Source: Alteribacillus iranensis | GTDB taxonomy: Bacteria > Bacillota > Bacilli > Bacillales > Marinococcaceae | NCBI RefSeq assembly: GCF_900113025.1 | Contig: NZ_FONT01000006.1 | Coordinates: 62,001 to 126,000, forward strand | Length of the DNA stretch: 64,000 nucleotides | Direction of reading: 5' to 3' | The notes under the pieces: generated by a model | What the model was told of the DNA's origin: nothing | The model's database searches: none | Seen by the model: the letters and a program-made list of their open reading frames with translations, nothing else | In this document: piece after piece, positions 20,083 to 32,211 of the stretch | Layout of the letters: each line of letters starts with the position of its first letter | How positions within the stretch are numbered: the first letter of the stretch is position 1 | Translations under genes and position numbers: made by a program

Positions 20083-21359
20083 AGATCATCAAGCTGACAA
20101 ACGAGGTTAGTTTAGCCCGGGATATTGAAACAGGCACGGAAAGCCAGAAAGAATCGGTTCATACTATTATTCGAAAGGTCCGAGAAGAAGGTGACCGTGC
20201 ATTACGTGATTTAACCAAGCAGTTTGATGGAGCGGTATTGGACCGTTTATTCGTGTCAGAAGCTGAGTTGGAAAATGCATATGATCACATAGATGAAACT
20301 ACTTTAAAAGCACTTCGAAAAGCGATTGAAAACATACGTACCTTTCACTACAAACAAAAACGTGAATCATGGATTACTACTCATCATGATGGTACCATGC
20401 TCGGTCAGAAAATTACTCCTCTCGATTCAGCAGGTGTATACGTGCCCGGTGGTAAAGCAGCTTATCCTTCTACCATTATGATGAATGTGATACCCGCCCA
20501 AGTAGCGGAAGTCGAAAAGATTATTATGGCGTCTCCTCCAGATCAAGAAGGAAATCTTTCACCGGTTGTACTTGTCACAGCTGCCGAACTAGGTGTGGAA
20601 CATATCCTGAAAGTGGGGGGCGCGCAGGCGATAACTGCATTAGCTTATGGTACAGAAACGGTGCCTGCAGTAGATAAGATTACCGGTCCCGGCAATATTT
20701 TTGTTGCTCTTGCAAAACAAGCTGTATTTGGGGATGTAGCTATAGATATGATAGCCGGTCCAAGTGAGATCGTCGTACTTACGGATGACACAGCGAACCC
20801 TGAATATGTAGCTGCTGATCTTCTTTCGCAAGCCGAACATGATGAGATGGCTTCTGCCGTTATGGTTACTACTTCCGCTGAGATAGCAGAACGCACGAAA
20901 TTGGAGATAGAGAAACAACTATCTCGTTTGCCGCGAAAAGAGATAGCATCTGCTTCGATTGCTGATTACGGAGCGATCTACGTTGCTGAGACGATGCAAG
21001 ACGCGGTCGAAGCAGTAAATAAACTAGCACCTGAACACTTAGAGATCATTACCAAGAATCCCCACTCTTTACTAGGCAGTATCCGCCACGCCGGAGCTAT
21101 TTTTATAGGCCCATATAGTCCTGAACCGATTGGAGACTATTTTGCAGGACCCAATCATGTCTTACCCACCAATGGGACTGCCCGTTTTTCTAGTCCGTTA
21201 AATGTGGATGACTTCACAAAAAAATCAAGCATTATTTCATATAGTAAGGAAGCGTTTATGAGAGATGCTAATGACGTGGCAGCCATTGCGAGACTAGAAG
21301 GGTTAGAAGCTCATGCACGTGCCATTGATATACGAAAGAAAAAGTCGGACGATGAATAA
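20079..21359 (+). CDS. hisD: Histidinol dehydrogenase
   Basis: 426 residues, GTG start overlapping hisG by 4 bases with GGAGGAGG upstream. Family motifs: [40 protein letters not shown] (zinc ligands) and LAPEHLEI. It oxidises histidinol to histidine in two NAD-dependent steps. The next his gene starts only 267 bases later, which breaks the otherwise overlapping operon. Confidence 0.97.
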   Translation: MKIIKLTNEVSLARDIETGTESQKESVHTIIRKVREEGDRALRDLTKQFDGAVLDRLFVSEAELENAYDHIDETTLKALRKAIENIRTFHYKQKRESWITTHHDGTMLGQKITPLDSAGVYVPGGKAAYPSTIMMNVIPAQVAEVEKIIMASPPDQEGNLSPVVLVTAAELGVEHILKVGGAQAITALAYGTETVPAVDKITGPGNIFVALAKQAVFGDVAIDMIAGPSEIVVLTDDTANPEYVAADLLSQAEHDEMASAVMVTTSAEIAERTKLEIEKQLSRLPRKEIASASIADYGAIYVAETMQDAVEAVNKLAPEHLEIITKNPHSLLGSIRHAGAIFIGPYSPEPIGDYFAGPNHVLPTNGTARFSSPLNVDDFTKKSSIISYSKEAFMRDANDVAAIARLEGLEAHARAIDIRKKKSDDE

Positions 21360-21626
21360 ACAGGCAAGGTTCACGACGCCTTGGAGTCATGGTTTTCTAA
21401 AGATTATCATTGCGAATAACCCCCCGCTGGCGATGGTAATGAAAAGAGAGTGACAAATAAAAAATAACAGAATGAGCGATAGTACCTCCATATTTGATAA
21501 TGTTGGTAATCTTTTCTGCTTGTTGAGTAAAATGGACGAGTGATTGAAACGAGGGATACCGGAAGTACTGGTTGCCTTAATATGTCGTTCATATAACTTA
21601 AATAAAATATTAGAGGAGAGAAGAAA
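21360..21626. other. Unexplained gap inside the his operon
   Basis: 267 bases between hisD and hisB without a supportable gene, terminator or promoter. Neighbouring his genes overlap or nearly touch, apart from the 77 bases before hisH. ACCGG and CTGGT near 21560-21575 are the only weak symmetry I see. Confidence 0.4.
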
Positions 21627-22214
21627 ATGAGCCGTAAAGGGTCAGTTGAGAGGCAGACAAAAGAAACAGAAATAAGGTTGGAGTTGAATGTAGACGGAGA
21701 AGGAAACAGCCAAATTTCAACAGGTGTTCCATTTATGGACCACATGTTGGATTTGTTTACAAAACATGGTCTGTTCGATTTAACAGTAAAAGCAAACGGC
21801 GATACCGAAATCGACGATCACCACACTACAGAAGACATAGGAATATGTTTAGGGCATGTTTTTAAAGAGGCAATTGGTGATAAAAAAGGAATACGACGTT
21901 ATGGAAATGCATTTGTTCCTATGGATGAAACGTTGGCACAAGTGGTTGTCGATTTAAGTAATCGACCTCATTTAGAATACAGGGCTGAGTTTCCGAGAGA
22001 AAAGGTAGGAACGTTTGATACAGAGTTAGTAGAGGAGTTTCTTTCCAAGTTTGCCATTGAAGCTCGGATAAACTTACATGTCATTGTCCATTATGGAACA
22101 AATACGCATCATATGATTGAGGCTATTTTCAAAGCGTTGGCCCGGGCTCTCGATGAAGCGACACAGCATGACAATCGGGTAAAAGGTGTACCCTCCACAA
22201 AAGGAATGCTATGA
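21627..22214 (+). CDS. hisB: Imidazoleglycerol-phosphate dehydratase
   Basis: 195 residues. AGAGGAGAG precedes the ATG. The metal-binding motifs are [22 protein letters not shown] variant ([12 protein letters not shown]), MDETLAQ, and HHMIEA. It dehydrates imidazole-glycerol phosphate to imidazole-acetol phosphate. Monofunctional, as in Bacillus, with no HisB phosphatase domain. Confidence 0.97.
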   Translation: MSRKGSVERQTKETEIRLELNVDGEGNSQISTGVPFMDHMLDLFTKHGLFDLTVKANGDTEIDDHHTTEDIGICLGHVFKEAIGDKKGIRRYGNAFVPMDETLAQVVVDLSNRPHLEYRAEFPREKVGTFDTELVEEFLSKFAIEARINLHVIVHYGTNTHHMIEAIFKALARALDEATQHDNRVKGVPSTKGML

Positions 22215-22291
22215 TGTAATAGACTCAAATACAAATTCTATATCAAGTTAAATAGATGGCAGATATAAGCGGCTGGAAGGGCGGGGATGGA

Positions 22292-22942
22292 ATGATTGGA
22301 ATTATAGATTATGGAATGGGAAACTTACATAGCGTAAGTAAAGCATTAGAACGACTGGGACTACCCTATTTTTTAGCGTCTGAACCGGAAAAATTAATTA
22401 AAGCAGAAGGTCTCATACTCCCGGGTGTTGGCTCGTTCCGGGATGCTATGACTATACTGAAAGATAATCGCCAAGATGGATTTATAAAAACGTGGTCGAA
22501 AGATGGGCGACCGTTGCTTGGCATTTGCCTCGGAATGCAGCTTCTATTTGAAGGCAGTGAGGAAAATGGAAACACAGAAGGCTTAAAATTGCTTTCAGGC
22601 TATGCGAAGAGGTTTAAAGGTGTGTCGGACGAAGGAGTAGGATATAAAGTTCCACACATGGGATGGAATAAACTCACCTTTAACCAACCAAACCACCAAA
22701 TTTTGAAGGGTACGGAGGAAGGACATGTCTATTTTGTTCATTCCTACGTCGTGGAGACAGAAAAAAAAGATGTTGTTATAGCTTCGAGTGATTATTTCGG
22801 CGAAGTGCCAGCTGTTGTTGGTCAAGGGCTTACGATGGGGGCTCAATTCCATCCTGAGAAAAGCGGACAGCTAGGGTTACAGGTCTTAGAGAATTTCGGG
22901 AAAATAGTTACGGGTAGGAGGACAATACGTGAGCAAATTTGA
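22292..22942 (+). CDS. hisH: Imidazole glycerol phosphate synthase glutaminase subunit HisH
   Basis: 216 residues from the ATG at 22292. An upstream in-frame ATG at 22256 adds non-family residues. Class I glutaminase: nucleophile Cys in [14 protein letters not shown] and His in [10 protein letters not shown]. It feeds ammonia to HisF. It overlaps hisA by 14 bases. Confidence 0.95.
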   Translation: MIGIIDYGMGNLHSVSKALERLGLPYFLASEPEKLIKAEGLILPGVGSFRDAMTILKDNRQDGFIKTWSKDGRPLLGICLGMQLLFEGSEENGNTEGLKLLSGYAKRFKGVSDEGVGYKVPHMGWNKLTFNQPNHQILKGTEEGHVYFVHSYVVETEKKDVVIASSDYFGEVPAVVGQGLTMGAQFHPEKSGQLGLQVLENFGKIVTGRRTIREQI

Positions 22943-23657
22943 GTTATATCCAGCCATTGATATTCGGGGAGGAAAGTGTGTGCGCCTTCTTCAAGGTGAT
23001 TATAATAAAGAAACAGTTTACGGAGACTCTCCCTTTGATATGGCGGCCAAGTTTGAAGAGGCGGGGGTCTCTTGGATACATATGGTAGACCTTGATGGAG
23101 CAAAAGAAAAGAAACGGATAAATGATCGTGTCATAGTGGAAACTGCTAAACAGCTTTCCGTAAATATTCAGGTAGGGGGAGGGATCCGTTCGGAAGAGGA
23201 TATCGCCTACTACATAGAAAATGGAATTCAACGTGTCATCTTAGGCAGTGTAGCTGTTCAGCATCCGGAGTTTGCAAAAGAAATGCTCGAAAAATATAAG
23301 GAAAAAATTGCTATCGGATTAGATGCAAGAGATGGACGGGTAGCTGTGAACGGGTGGTTAGAGACCTCAGATGTAACCGCAGTTGAACTTGGAAAGAAAA
23401 TGGCTGATTTTGGTGCGGAGACATTTATTTTCACAGATATTGCAAAAGACGGTATGCTCGAAGGTCCCAATATAAAAGCAATTTCAGAATTAGCCGAAGC
23501 TACCGGGAAAAACGTGATAGCCTCTGGTGGTGTGAGCAAGTTGGATGATGTAAAAGAATTAGCTAAGCATCAAAACAAAGGAGTCAGCGGTGTTATTATT
23601 GGTAAAGCGCTTTATACAGGGAAAGTAGACTTAATGCAAGCTGTACGGGAGGTTTAA
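22929..23657 (+). CDS. hisA: ProFAR isomerase HisA
   Basis: 242 residues, GTG start with TAGGAGG upstream. A (beta-alpha)8 barrel with the N-terminal [18 protein letters not shown] and the C-terminal [10 protein letters not shown] phosphate-binding loop. Isomerises ProFAR to PRFAR. Starts inside hisH. Confidence 0.96.
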   Translation: MSKFELYPAIDIRGGKCVRLLQGDYNKETVYGDSPFDMAAKFEEAGVSWIHMVDLDGAKEKKRINDRVIVETAKQLSVNIQVGGGIRSEEDIAYYIENGIQRVILGSVAVQHPEFAKEMLEKYKEKIAIGLDARDGRVAVNGWLETSDVTAVELGKKMADFGAETFIFTDIAKDGMLEGPNIKAISELAEATGKNVIASGGVSKLDDVKELAKHQNKGVSGVIIGKALYTGKVDLMQAVREV

Positions 23658-23661
23658 GCGA

Positions 23662-24420
23662 ATGGTGACGAAACGAATCATACCTTGTTTGGATGTTAAA
23701 GAAGGCAGGGTTGTAAAAGGCGTTCAATTTGTGGACTTACGGGATGCTGGTGACCCTGTAGAACTTGCGTCTTTTTATGATAACCAAGGAGCTGATGAAT
23801 TAGTATTTCTTGATATATCGGCTTCGCACGAGGGACGTAAAACGATGGTGGAAGTAGTGAATGAAGTGGCAGGTACTTTGGCTATTCCATTTACCGTCGG
23901 TGGTGGAATTAATACGCTCGAAGACATGAAGCGAATTTTAAGAGCAGGTGCTGACAAGGTATCTTTAAACACAGCTGCTGTTACATCCCCTGAACTGATT
24001 ACGGAAGGTGCAGACTACTTTGGTTCTCAATGTATCGTAGTTGCAATCGATGCTAAATATGATGATTCACTTGGGTCGTGGAGAGTGTATACTCATGGTG
24101 GACGTACGGAAACCGATTGGGAAGTGACGGAGTGGGCAAAAGAAGTGACTTCTAGAGGTGCCGGCGAGATATTGTTAACGAGTATGGATCAAGATGGAGC
24201 AAAAAATGGCTACGACTTGCCGCTCATAAAAAGAGTGAACGAAGTTGTTACAGTACCAGTGATAGCTTCAGGAGGGGCTGGAGAGAAATCCCACTTTGTG
24301 GAAGTGTTTGAAGAAGCGGGGGCTGACGCAGCTTTGGCGGCTTCTATTTTCCACTACAAAGAAACGTCGGTAGAAGAAGTCAAATCCTATCTGAGAGAGC
24401 AGGGGGTCAACGTAAGATGA
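23662..24420 (+). CDS. hisF: Imidazole glycerol phosphate synthase cyclase subunit HisF
   Basis: 252 residues. GGGAGG precedes the ATG. Barrel enzyme with catalytic Asp in [14 protein letters not shown] and Asp in [12 protein letters not shown], and GGGINTLED. Uses ammonia from HisH to make IGP and AICAR. Stop overlaps the hisI start (ATGA). Confidence 0.96.
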   Translation: MVTKRIIPCLDVKEGRVVKGVQFVDLRDAGDPVELASFYDNQGADELVFLDISASHEGRKTMVEVVNEVAGTLAIPFTVGGGINTLEDMKRILRAGADKVSLNTAAVTSPELITEGADYFGSQCIVVAIDAKYDDSLGSWRVYTHGGRTETDWEVTEWAKEVTSRGAGEILLTSMDQDGAKNGYDLPLIKRVNEVVTVPVIASGGAGEKSHFVEVFEEAGADAALAASIFHYKETSVEEVKSYLREQGVNVR

Positions 24421-25040
24421 ACATGGATGAAGTCAAATTTGATGAAAAAGGTCTAGTTCCTGCCATTGTACAAGATGCTGTTAGTAAAGAAGTTCTAACA
24501 CTTGCTTATATGAATAGAGAATCTCTTCAAAAAACGGTAGATACAAAAGAAACATGGTTTTACAGCCGTTCTCGCCAAACATTGTGGCACAAAGGTGAAA
24601 CATCCGGGAATACTCAGGCAGTCGTTGATATACGATTGGATTGTGACGAAGATGCAATTCTAGTCCTAGTACATCCTGCCGGGCCAGCGTGTCATAAGGG
24701 AACGTATTCTTGCTTCTCGAATTCATCAGTAGAACAGAAGAATACCAATAGCGAGAAGTTCGCGATCCTGAATAAGTTAGAAGAGATTATTGCAAAGCGG
24801 GAATCTGAAATGCCAGAGGGAGCTTATACTACTTACTTGTTCCAAGAAGGGGTAGATAAAATCCTTAAAAAAGTTGGTGAAGAAGCCAGCGAAGTAATTA
24901 TCGCTGCAAAAAACCGCGACCCGGAAGAATTGAAGTGGGAAAGCGCTGATCTTCTATACCATCTCCTTGTATTATTAAGAGAGCAGAAACTTCCATTCAG
25001 TGAGATTCTATCTGTATTGGAAGAACGACATGGTAAGTAA
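24417..25040 (+). CDS. hisI: Bifunctional PR-AMP cyclohydrolase/PR-ATP pyrophosphohydrolase
   Basis: 207 residues, a fused HisI-HisE protein. The N-terminal cyclohydrolase has [16 protein letters not shown] and metal-binding cysteines in [15 protein letters not shown]. The C-terminal pyrophosphohydrolase starts near residue 115 with [20 protein letters not shown]. It does steps 2 and 3 of the pathway and closes the operon. Confidence 0.96.
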   Translation: MNMDEVKFDEKGLVPAIVQDAVSKEVLTLAYMNRESLQKTVDTKETWFYSRSRQTLWHKGETSGNTQAVVDIRLDCDEDAILVLVHPAGPACHKGTYSCFSNSSVEQKNTNSEKFAILNKLEEIIAKRESEMPEGAYTTYLFQEGVDKILKKVGEEASEVIIAAKNRDPEELKWESADLLYHLLVLLREQKLPFSEILSVLEERHGK

Positions 25041-25116
25041 CTTTTCCTCCTTTCTTTATGGTGGTATACTGTCCTTACTGCAAAAGATTACACCGAGGGG
25101 AAGGAAATCACAACAT

Positions 25117-26157
25117 ATGAGAATGGAAAATAGTCACGAGGGTGTAATTGCGTTTTCACAGAGTGACCATCACTTTTTCAAACGTGGAGTTCATGCTTAC
25201 CAAAAGAAAGAACTTAACAAAGCGGCGAAATATATAGAAAAAGCTGTTCAATTAAACCCTGAGGAAGCTATTTATTATTGTCAGCTTGCGCTCGTTTATA
25301 CTGACTTGGCAGAGTATGAGCGTTCTAATGAATTGCTGCAGCACGTTCTAAAGAATTTAGATAACACGCTCTATGAATCTTATTTTTTACTTGCAAATAA
25401 CTATGCTTATCTGGGACTTTTCGAAAAAGCCACCGAAATGGCTACTCTTTATCTTCATTATGAGCCAGAAGGTGAGTTTGCACTTGACACCTACGAATTA
25501 CTGGATATCCTACACTTAGAGGACGAAGACACAGAAAATCCTAAATATGAAGATGAGTTAATACTGATGTATGATCAAGCAACTCTTCTGAGAAAAAGGA
25601 AAAAATATAGAGAAGCTCGTAGTTTACTGGAAAAAATTATTGCTGATTATCCTTCTTATTGGCCGGCACAAAATGAAAAAGCACGAATGGTGTATTGGGA
25701 AGGAGAAACAGAGAAAGCGATTATACTGACAGAGCAATTATGGAAAGAATCCCATTATTTGCCGTCCGCCTGCCAATTAGCAGTGTTTTATTATGAACAA
25801 GGTCGGGAAAAGGAGTCATCAGAAACAGCAGAAGTTCTAAAGCGACTCGTTCCGATGGACGAATCGCATATTTACCATGTCGCCACTGCTCTTAATCATA
25901 TAGGTGAACATGAAGAAGCCTATCTATTTTTTAAGATGTATCTTTCCCGTAGAGCCATGCCGGATGAAGATTTCTTTGTGAACGCAGGAGCAGCAGCGTA
26001 TCATACAGGACGATTACAAGAGGCATTGAAATGGTGGGAAATTGCTGCAGACAATATGCATCAAGAAGCCAAAGATCTCTTATTAAAACATCAAAACGGT
26101 AGTTTGGATTCACAAGATATGGAAATGGCTCTTTCAACGTTTTATAAAGAAAGATGA
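25117..26157 (+). CDS. Tetratricopeptide-repeat protein, YvcD-like
   Basis: 346 residues from the ATG at 25117, preceded by a weak AAGG. A longer frame from 25000 overlaps hisI. Several TPR units are visible (FFKRGVHAYQKKELNKAAKY, AIYYCQLALVYTDLAEYERS, AREARSLLEKI-type helices, and near the end NAGAAAYHTGRLQEALKWWE). No signal peptide, so cytosolic scaffold or partner-binding role. It occupies the position of yvcD between his and trxB in B. subtilis, but is shorter, so I leave the symbol blank. Confidence 0.82.
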   Translation: MRMENSHEGVIAFSQSDHHFFKRGVHAYQKKELNKAAKYIEKAVQLNPEEAIYYCQLALVYTDLAEYERSNELLQHVLKNLDNTLYESYFLLANNYAYLGLFEKATEMATLYLHYEPEGEFALDTYELLDILHLEDEDTENPKYEDELILMYDQATLLRKRKKYREARSLLEKIIADYPSYWPAQNEKARMVYWEGETEKAIILTEQLWKESHYLPSACQLAVFYYEQGREKESSETAEVLKRLVPMDESHIYHVATALNHIGEHEEAYLFFKMYLSRRAMPDEDFFVNAGAAAYHTGRLQEALKWWEIAADNMHQEAKDLLLKHQNGSLDSQDMEMALSTFYKER

Positions 26158-26294
26158 TTCTTCTGCTGTTTCTTAACCATTTATATCTTACTGAGCAGAT
26201 TGGTGGACTTCGCCTCTCATATTTCTTAGGATAAAGACAGAAAAGAAAAAGTAAGCATGTATCACAAAAAGACTCTCGGGGATATTATGGTTAA

Positions 26295-27257
<963 letters not shown>

Positions 27258-27355
27258 AATTTAACCATTTTTAACATGATTGTAACGGAAATGAAATGAA
27301 TTTGCCGTATGATGAAGATAAGTAATTGACCCCCTTTTTTATATAGTTCTGATTC

Positions 27356-27387
27356 GCACAGGTAGTTCCTTACCTGTGCTTTTTTTT
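27356..27387 (+). terminator. Terminator after trxB
   Basis: GCACAGGTA (27356-27364) pairs perfectly with TACCTGTGC (27371-27379), followed by eight T. Confidence 0.9.
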
Positions 27388-27584
27388 ATGCGCCAATTAG
27401 AATTACTAATTGAAGAATATCGTTATTATTCTCGTCTCGTCATTCTTTACTCTCCCAATAAGTGTAAGATGAATCTAAACTTCTCTGAGATTTCTGCTAT
27501 TTTGTTTGGCGAATATGCTTTAAAAATTGAGCAATCTTAACAGCAAATGTATACTAAGGGGAGATGAATTGTGAGGTGTCGTTT

Positions 27585-28079
27585 ATGCAACGTGTAACGA
27601 ATTGTGTATTACAACATAAAGGGAACCTGCTTCTTCTCCAAAAACCTAGTCGTAACTGGTGGGTTGCTCCAGGTGGAAAGATGGAACCTGGAGAATCTGT
27701 TCGCGAAGCAGTTGTAAGAGAGTTCCGGGAAGAAACAGGCCTAACGGTGATCAACCCTTCCATTAGAGGGATTTTTACGTTTCTGATAACGGAACAAGAG
27801 AAGATCATATCAGAGTGGATGATGTTTACGTTTCTAGCAAAAAATTGGAAAGGCACGCTTCTCGAGCAATCGCCGGAGGGAATATTGGCATGGCAGCCTG
27901 AAAGTACAGTGACGGGTTTGGACATGGCAGAGGGAGACCGTCGGATTTTTGAGCATATTTCACAAGAGGATGGTGTACTATACGGTACTTTTCGTTACAC
28001 AAGTGAATATAAGCTTATTTCATGCGAGTTGAGTAGCGACACTCCTGACGTTTCTAAGAGAGAGGGAGATGACGTATAG
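27585..28079 (+). CDS. yvcI: Nudix hydrolase YvcI
   Basis: 164 residues from the ATG at 27585, which has GAGGTG 8 bases upstream and gives [10 protein letters not shown] as in Bacillus YvcI. An ATG at 27564 is possible but abuts the GGGGAG. Nudix box [20 protein letters not shown] then ETGL is intact. Substrate is not fixed, and 8-oxo-dGTP-type activity is only inferred for the family. First gene of yvcI-rapZ-yvcK-whiA-crh. Confidence 0.92.
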   Translation: MQRVTNCVLQHKGNLLLLQKPSRNWWVAPGGKMEPGESVREAVVREFREETGLTVINPSIRGIFTFLITEQEKIISEWMMFTFLAKNWKGTLLEQSPEGILAWQPESTVTGLDMAEGDRRIFEHISQEDGVLYGTFRYTSEYKLISCELSSDTPDVSKREGDDV

Positions 28080-28969
28080 TGGGGCATCAGCATGAAGATA
28101 TTCAAGTTGTCATTATAACAGGTATGTCTGGGGCAGGGAAAACAGTGGCCGTTCAAAGCTTCGAAGATTTAGGCTATTACTGTGTAGATAACTTGCCCCC
28201 CGCATTAATTCCTACGTTTATAGAGCTGATCGAGAATTCAGGCGGTAAGATGAACAAAGTAGCTTTAGTCATAGACTTAAGAGGTCGTGAGTTTTTTGAC
28301 CAGCTCTTTGAGGCAGTAGATTATTTACGATTAAAATCTAATTTAAGCAGTCATATTTTATTTTTAGACGCACGCGATAACGTTTTAGTTCAGCGGTATA
28401 AAGAAACGCGCAGGTCTCATCCACTTGCCAGTGCAGAAGCACCGCTTGAAGGGATTCGCCAAGAAAGAGAGATGCTTGAAGACTTAAAAGGTCATGCCCG
28501 CCAAATTATAGATACAAGTGACTTAAAACCAAAACAGCTACGCGAAACGCTTATTCAGTACTTTTCAGGTAAATCTCAGGATACGTTTGTCGTGCATGTT
28601 ATGTCTTTTGGTTTTAAGTACGGTATTCCTATTGATGCTGATTTAGTCTTCGATGTTCGTTTTTTACCTAACCCACATTACGTAGCTGCGTTGCAGCCAA
28701 AAACAGGATTAGAAGAAGAAGTGTCTTCCTATGTGTTAAAATGGATAGAGACAAAAGAATTTCTTGAAAAGCTATATGGTTTACTTGATTATATGTTACC
28801 GCAGTATAAACGAGAAGGAAAAAGCCAGTTAATCATTGCAATTGGTTGTACAGGAGGGAAACATCGTTCTGTTACGTTAACAGAAACGATCGCTGAATAT
28901 TATTCTAATGAATATTCCGTACATCGAAGTCACCGGGATATACGTAAAGGAAAGGAAATAGAACTGTGA
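28079..28969 (+). CDS. rapZ: RNase adapter/nucleotide-binding protein RapZ (YvcJ)
   Basis: 296 residues, GTG start sharing one base with the yvcI stop. Walker [21 protein letters not shown], and C-terminal [13 protein letters not shown] of the RapZ family. Enterobacterial RapZ steers RNase E to the glmZ RNA and senses glucosamine-6-phosphate. The Bacillus protein binds GTP/ATP and affects competence. Conserved position before yvcK and whiA. Confidence 0.94.
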   Translation: MGHQHEDIQVVIITGMSGAGKTVAVQSFEDLGYYCVDNLPPALIPTFIELIENSGGKMNKVALVIDLRGREFFDQLFEAVDYLRLKSNLSSHILFLDARDNVLVQRYKETRRSHPLASAEAPLEGIRQEREMLEDLKGHARQIIDTSDLKPKQLRETLIQYFSGKSQDTFVVHVMSFGFKYGIPIDADLVFDVRFLPNPHYVAALQPKTGLEEEVSSYVLKWIETKEFLEKLYGLLDYMLPQYKREGKSQLIIAIGCTGGKHRSVTLTETIAEYYSNEYSVHRSHRDIRKGKEIEL

Positions 28970-29943
28970 GCAAAGCAAATATCATTACAATTGGAGGCGG
29001 AACGGGGTTATCGGTACTTTTAAAGGGGTTAAAAACATTCCCGGTTAATATAACGGCAATCGTTACCGTTGCAGATGACGGTGGAAGTTCAGGAAGACTT
29101 AGAAAGGAATTAAACATCCCTCCTCCCGGTGACGTTCGTAATGTTCTCGTTGCGTTGGCTGAGGTAGAGCCAATGATCGAACAGTTATTCCAGCATCGGT
29201 TTGAGAATGGGAATGGCTTATCAGGCCATTCGTTAGGTAATTTACTTCTTGCTGGAATGACCTCCATTACTGGAGATTTTGCGCGGGGGATCAGTGAACT
29301 GAGTACGGTTTTGAATGTACGTGGCAAGGTGTTACCTGCTGCTAACCAAAGTATTATCTTGAATGCGGAGATGATGGACGGTTCTATCATTGAAGGGGAA
29401 TCAAGCATACCGGAGTCGGGAAAACGTATAAGAAGAGTTTTTTTATCACCTAATACGGTAAAGCCACTTCAGGAAAGTATTACTGCTATTCAAGAGGCCG
29501 ATCTTATTGTGCTAGGGCCAGGAAGTTTGTATACAAGTGTTATTCCTAATTTGCTCGTTCCCGGTATTGCGGAAGCGATACGGGAATCTAATGCCCGCAA
29601 GTTATATGTCTGTAATGGCATGACTCAAAAAGGGGAGACCGATTCCTATGCTGCTTCTCATCACGTTGAAGCTATATATGCCCATGCCGGCTCTGGCGTG
29701 ATAGATACTGTATTAGTGAATAACGGACCTATTCCTGATTCTGTCCTTGACCGATATGAAAGAGAGCAGGCTGTACCAGTGGTGGCCGACGAGAAAAGAC
29801 TCCAGGAACTAGGTTGTCATGTGAAGTTAGGAGCATTCATGCATTTTAGAGACATGTTACTGCGCCACGATGCAGTAAAAGTTTCAGAAGCCATACTAGA
29901 GGAATTGAAAGAAGAACGGCGGAACCGATTAACCAATCGATAG
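28966..29943 (+). CDS. yvcK: Gluconeogenesis/morphogenesis factor YvcK
   Basis: 325 residues, GTG start overlapping rapZ by 4 bases. CofD-like fold: [29 protein letters not shown] and [16 protein letters not shown]. subtilis YvcK (MgfK) binds UDP-sugars and is needed for growth and shape on gluconeogenic carbon. It is a PrkC target there. Confidence 0.94.
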   Translation: MSKANIITIGGGTGLSVLLKGLKTFPVNITAIVTVADDGGSSGRLRKELNIPPPGDVRNVLVALAEVEPMIEQLFQHRFENGNGLSGHSLGNLLLAGMTSITGDFARGISELSTVLNVRGKVLPAANQSIILNAEMMDGSIIEGESSIPESGKRIRRVFLSPNTVKPLQESITAIQEADLIVLGPGSLYTSVIPNLLVPGIAEAIRESNARKLYVCNGMTQKGETDSYAASHHVEAIYAHAGSGVIDTVLVNNGPIPDSVLDRYEREQAVPVVADEKRLQELGCHVKLGAFMHFRDMLLRHDAVKVSEAILEELKEERRNRLTNR

Positions 29944-29975
29944 GACAGAGTGCCGGGGGAAAGGCGGTGATGGCA

Positions 29976-30938
29976 ATGTCATCCTTTGCAGCAATGACAA
30001 AAAAAGAATTAACTCAACTAGATGTGGATGACTGTTGTGCAAAAGCGGAGCTCGCAGCATTAATCCGTATGAACGGTTCTATTTCATTTGGAGAAGGCCG
30101 CATAAATTTAGAGGTATCGACGGAGAACGCAGCCATTGCACGACGGATATATATGCTCATTAAACGAGTGTACAAAAGTACAAACGTTGAACTAATGGTT
30201 AGAAAAAAAATGCGTCTCAAGAAAAATAATGTCTACTTAGTACGCATTGCAGAGGAAGCACAGAGACTTTTAGAAGACCTTCACATTATGGAAGAGGGTT
30301 ACCAGTTTAACCGGAATATTTCTTCTGCCATAACAGAAAAGGTGTGTTGTAAGCGAGCATACTTACGCGGTGCTTTCTTAGCGGGAGGATCGGTAAACCA
30401 CCCTGAGACTTCTTCCTACCACCTAGAAGTATTTTCTTTTTATGAGGAACATACGAAAGCGCTGCAACAGCTACTAGAAGAATTTCAGCTTTCTACGAAG
30501 ATTTTAGAACGGAAAAAAGGATTTATTCTCTATATCAAAGAAAGTGAAAAGATAACTGAATTTCTAAACGTTATCGGAGCTCATCAAGCGCTTCTCTATT
30601 TTGAAGATGTCCGTATTATGAAAGATATGCGTAACTCAGTGAACCGCCTCGTTAATTGTGAAACGGCGAACTTAAATAAAACGGTAGGAGCAGCGATGCG
30701 GCAAATTGAAAACATAAAATTAGTCCAACAAGAGATCGGCTTAGAACAGCTTCCAGAAAAAGTGAGAGAAATAGCGGAACTACGCTTGCATCATCAAGAT
30801 GTCACTTTAAAGGAGCTGGGTGAAATGATACCTAGCGGGCCTGTAAGTAAGTCAGGTGTCAACCATCGATTACGTAAAATTGACCAGTTGGCTGAGAAAG
30901 TCCGAAAAGGGGAAGCTGTTCTGTCAGAAAAAACGTGA
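29976..30938 (+). CDS. whiA: Sporulation/cell-division regulator WhiA
   Basis: 320 residues. The frame opens at 29967, but AAAGGCGGTG sits 6 bases before the ATG at 29976 and the start [15 protein letters not shown] then matches WhiA proteins. The N-terminal domain is a degenerate LAGLIDADG homing-endonuclease fold ([16 protein letters not shown]), and the C-terminal domain is helix-turn-helix ([20 protein letters not shown]). In B. subtilis it influences Z-ring formation and chromosome segregation. Confidence 0.94.
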   Translation: MSSFAAMTKKELTQLDVDDCCAKAELAALIRMNGSISFGEGRINLEVSTENAAIARRIYMLIKRVYKSTNVELMVRKKMRLKKNNVYLVRIAEEAQRLLEDLHIMEEGYQFNRNISSAITEKVCCKRAYLRGAFLAGGSVNHPETSSYHLEVFSFYEEHTKALQQLLEEFQLSTKILERKKGFILYIKESEKITEFLNVIGAHQALLYFEDVRIMKDMRNSVNRLVNCETANLNKTVGAAMRQIENIKLVQQEIGLEQLPEKVREIAELRLHHQDVTLKELGEMIPSGPVSKSGVNHRLRKIDQLAEKVRKGEAVLSEKT

Positions 30939-30975
30939 TGACAGTGTAATATATCTTGCAATGGAGGAGATAGAA

Positions 30976-31233
30976 GTGGTCGAGAAAACAGTGGAAGTAA
31001 GAATCAGTACAGGTTTACAGGCAAGGCCGGCAGCTCTGTTCGTTCAAGAAGCCAATCGTTTTCAATCCGATATATTTATTGAACGAGAGGAAAAGAAAAT
31101 TAATGCCAAAAGTATTATGGGAATTATGAGTCTCGCTGTTCGTCCAGGTACGACTATTCATATTAGTGCGGAAGGTTCAGATGAAGAGGAAGCAGTAGAG
31201 GCATTAGCAGCGTTCGTGGAAAAAGAAGAATAA
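30976..31233 (+). CDS. crh: HPr-like catabolite repression protein Crh
   Basis: 85 residues, equal to B. subtilis Crh, from a GTG at 30976 with GGAGGA 7 bases upstream. Residue 15 is Gln (TGLQARPAAL) where HPr has the PTS active-site His, and the regulatory Ser is present in NAKSIMG. So it is phosphorylated by HprK (14127) at Ser and serves CcpA, but cannot carry PTS phosphate. Confidence 0.96.
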   Translation: MVEKTVEVRISTGLQARPAALFVQEANRFQSDIFIEREEKKINAKSIMGIMSLAVRPGTTIHISAEGSDEEEAVEALAAFVEKEE

Positions 31234-31280
31234 ATAAGTTTTAAGTGGATACAGATTTTTAAATGATCATACACATAAAG

Positions 31281-31312
31281 ACTCCGGCACCATTTTTGGA
31301 ACCGGAGTTTTA
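31281..31312. terminator. Bidirectional terminator between crh and clpP
   Basis: ACTCCGG (31281-31287) pairs with CCGGAGT (31302-31308), flanked by AAAG on one side and TTTTATT on the other, serving two convergent genes. Confidence 0.7.
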
Positions 31313-31315
31313 TTC

Positions 31316-31894
31316 TTACTTATATAACACTTCATCAATTAAACCGTATGTTTTCGCGTCCTCCGCTGACATAAAGTTATCTCTGTCTGTATCTCTTTCG
31401 ATAACTTCCAGAGGCTGACCAGTACGCTCAGATAAAATCTTATTAAGTTTCTCGCGCATTTGGATGATACGGCGAGCATGGATCTCAATGTCCGCTGCTT
31501 GTCCTTGCGTTCCGCCGAGTGGTTGGTGAATCATAACCTCACTATTTGGAAGGGCGTACCGCTTGCCTGGTTCACCGGCATTTAGTAAAAAGGCACCCAT
31601 GGATGCTGCCATACCGATACAAATGGTTGATACTTTAGGTTTAATATGCTGCATCGTATCATAAATTGCCATTCCCGCTGTAATAGATCCACCCGGACTG
31701 TTGATATATAAAGAGATATCTTTTTCCGGATCGTCTGCGGCAAGGAACAACAATTGAGCGACGATGGAATTTGCCACATTATCGTCAATCCCGGAGCCAA
31801 GCATAATAATTCGATCTTTTAACAGACGTGAGTAAATGTCATAAGCACGCTCACCTCGGTTTGTTTGTTCAATAACTGTTGGGACTAAATTCAT
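31316..31894 (-). CDS. clpP: ATP-dependent Clp protease proteolytic subunit
   Basis: 192 residues. AGGAGG precedes the ATG at 31894. Catalytic triad context: Ser in [11 protein letters not shown], His in VMIHQPLGG, Asp in [13 protein letters not shown]. It forms the tetradecameric peptidase used with ClpX, ClpC and ClpE. Its promoter carries a CtsR box, so heat and protein stress should induce it. Confidence 0.97.
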   Translation of the reverse strand: MNLVPTVIEQTNRGERAYDIYSRLLKDRIIMLGSGIDDNVANSIVAQLLFLAADDPEKDISLYINSPGGSITAGMAIYDTMQHIKPKVSTICIGMAASMGAFLLNAGEPGKRYALPNSEVMIHQPLGGTQGQAADIEIHARRIIQMREKLNKILSERTGQPLEVIERDTDRDNFMSAEDAKTYGLIDEVLYK

Positions 31895-31947
31895 CTCAAT
31901 TCCTCCTATTATTATAATAATGGTGACGGTATCTATGCTGTTTTTTT

Positions 31948-31976
31948 ATCATACCCCAATGGTCAAAAAAGGTCAA
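31948..31976 (-). promoter_or_regulatory. clpP promoter overlapped by a CtsR box
   Basis: On the minus strand -35 TTGACC (31971-31976) and -10 TATGAT (31948-31953) are 17 bases apart. The plus strand from 31961 to 31976 reads GGTCAAAAAAGGTCAA, the direct-repeat CtsR operator (GGTCAAA-N3-GGTCAAA with the last base changed). Confidence 0.88.
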
Positions 31977-32148
31977 TTGATAAGCTTTCTACATCGGCCA
32001 ATAAATAGAGCATTCGCTGTATAAAAGGCAAAACCCTGCAAGTATCATTTCCTTTTTTTTATTATTTCAAACTAACGATTTTTAAGCAATAAAGAAGCAT
32101 TGAGGACAAATCTCTAAAATTACTTTTTACAAAACTGGAGAACTTGGC

Positions 32149-32154
32149 TATAAT
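32149..32154 (+). promoter_or_regulatory. Possible -10 element before 32212
   Basis: TATAAT following GGC in ACTTGGCTATAAT. No good -35 at 16-18 bases. Weak support. Confidence 0.3.
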
Positions 32155-32211
32155 GAAATTATCACAAATTAGTGACAAGTGTTCAGTTCCTAAGTAAAGG
32201 GGGCGTCAATT

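Noticed and set aside
21407-21745. 112-codon minus-strand frame across hisD-hisB gap
   Set aside because: It runs into hisB antisense, has no ribosome site and no recognisable protein features.
27388-27540. 50-codon frame MRQLELLIEEYRYYSRL...
   Set aside because: Its ATG lies inside the T-run of the trxB terminator and has no ribosome site. The 27388-27584 region otherwise shows nothing.
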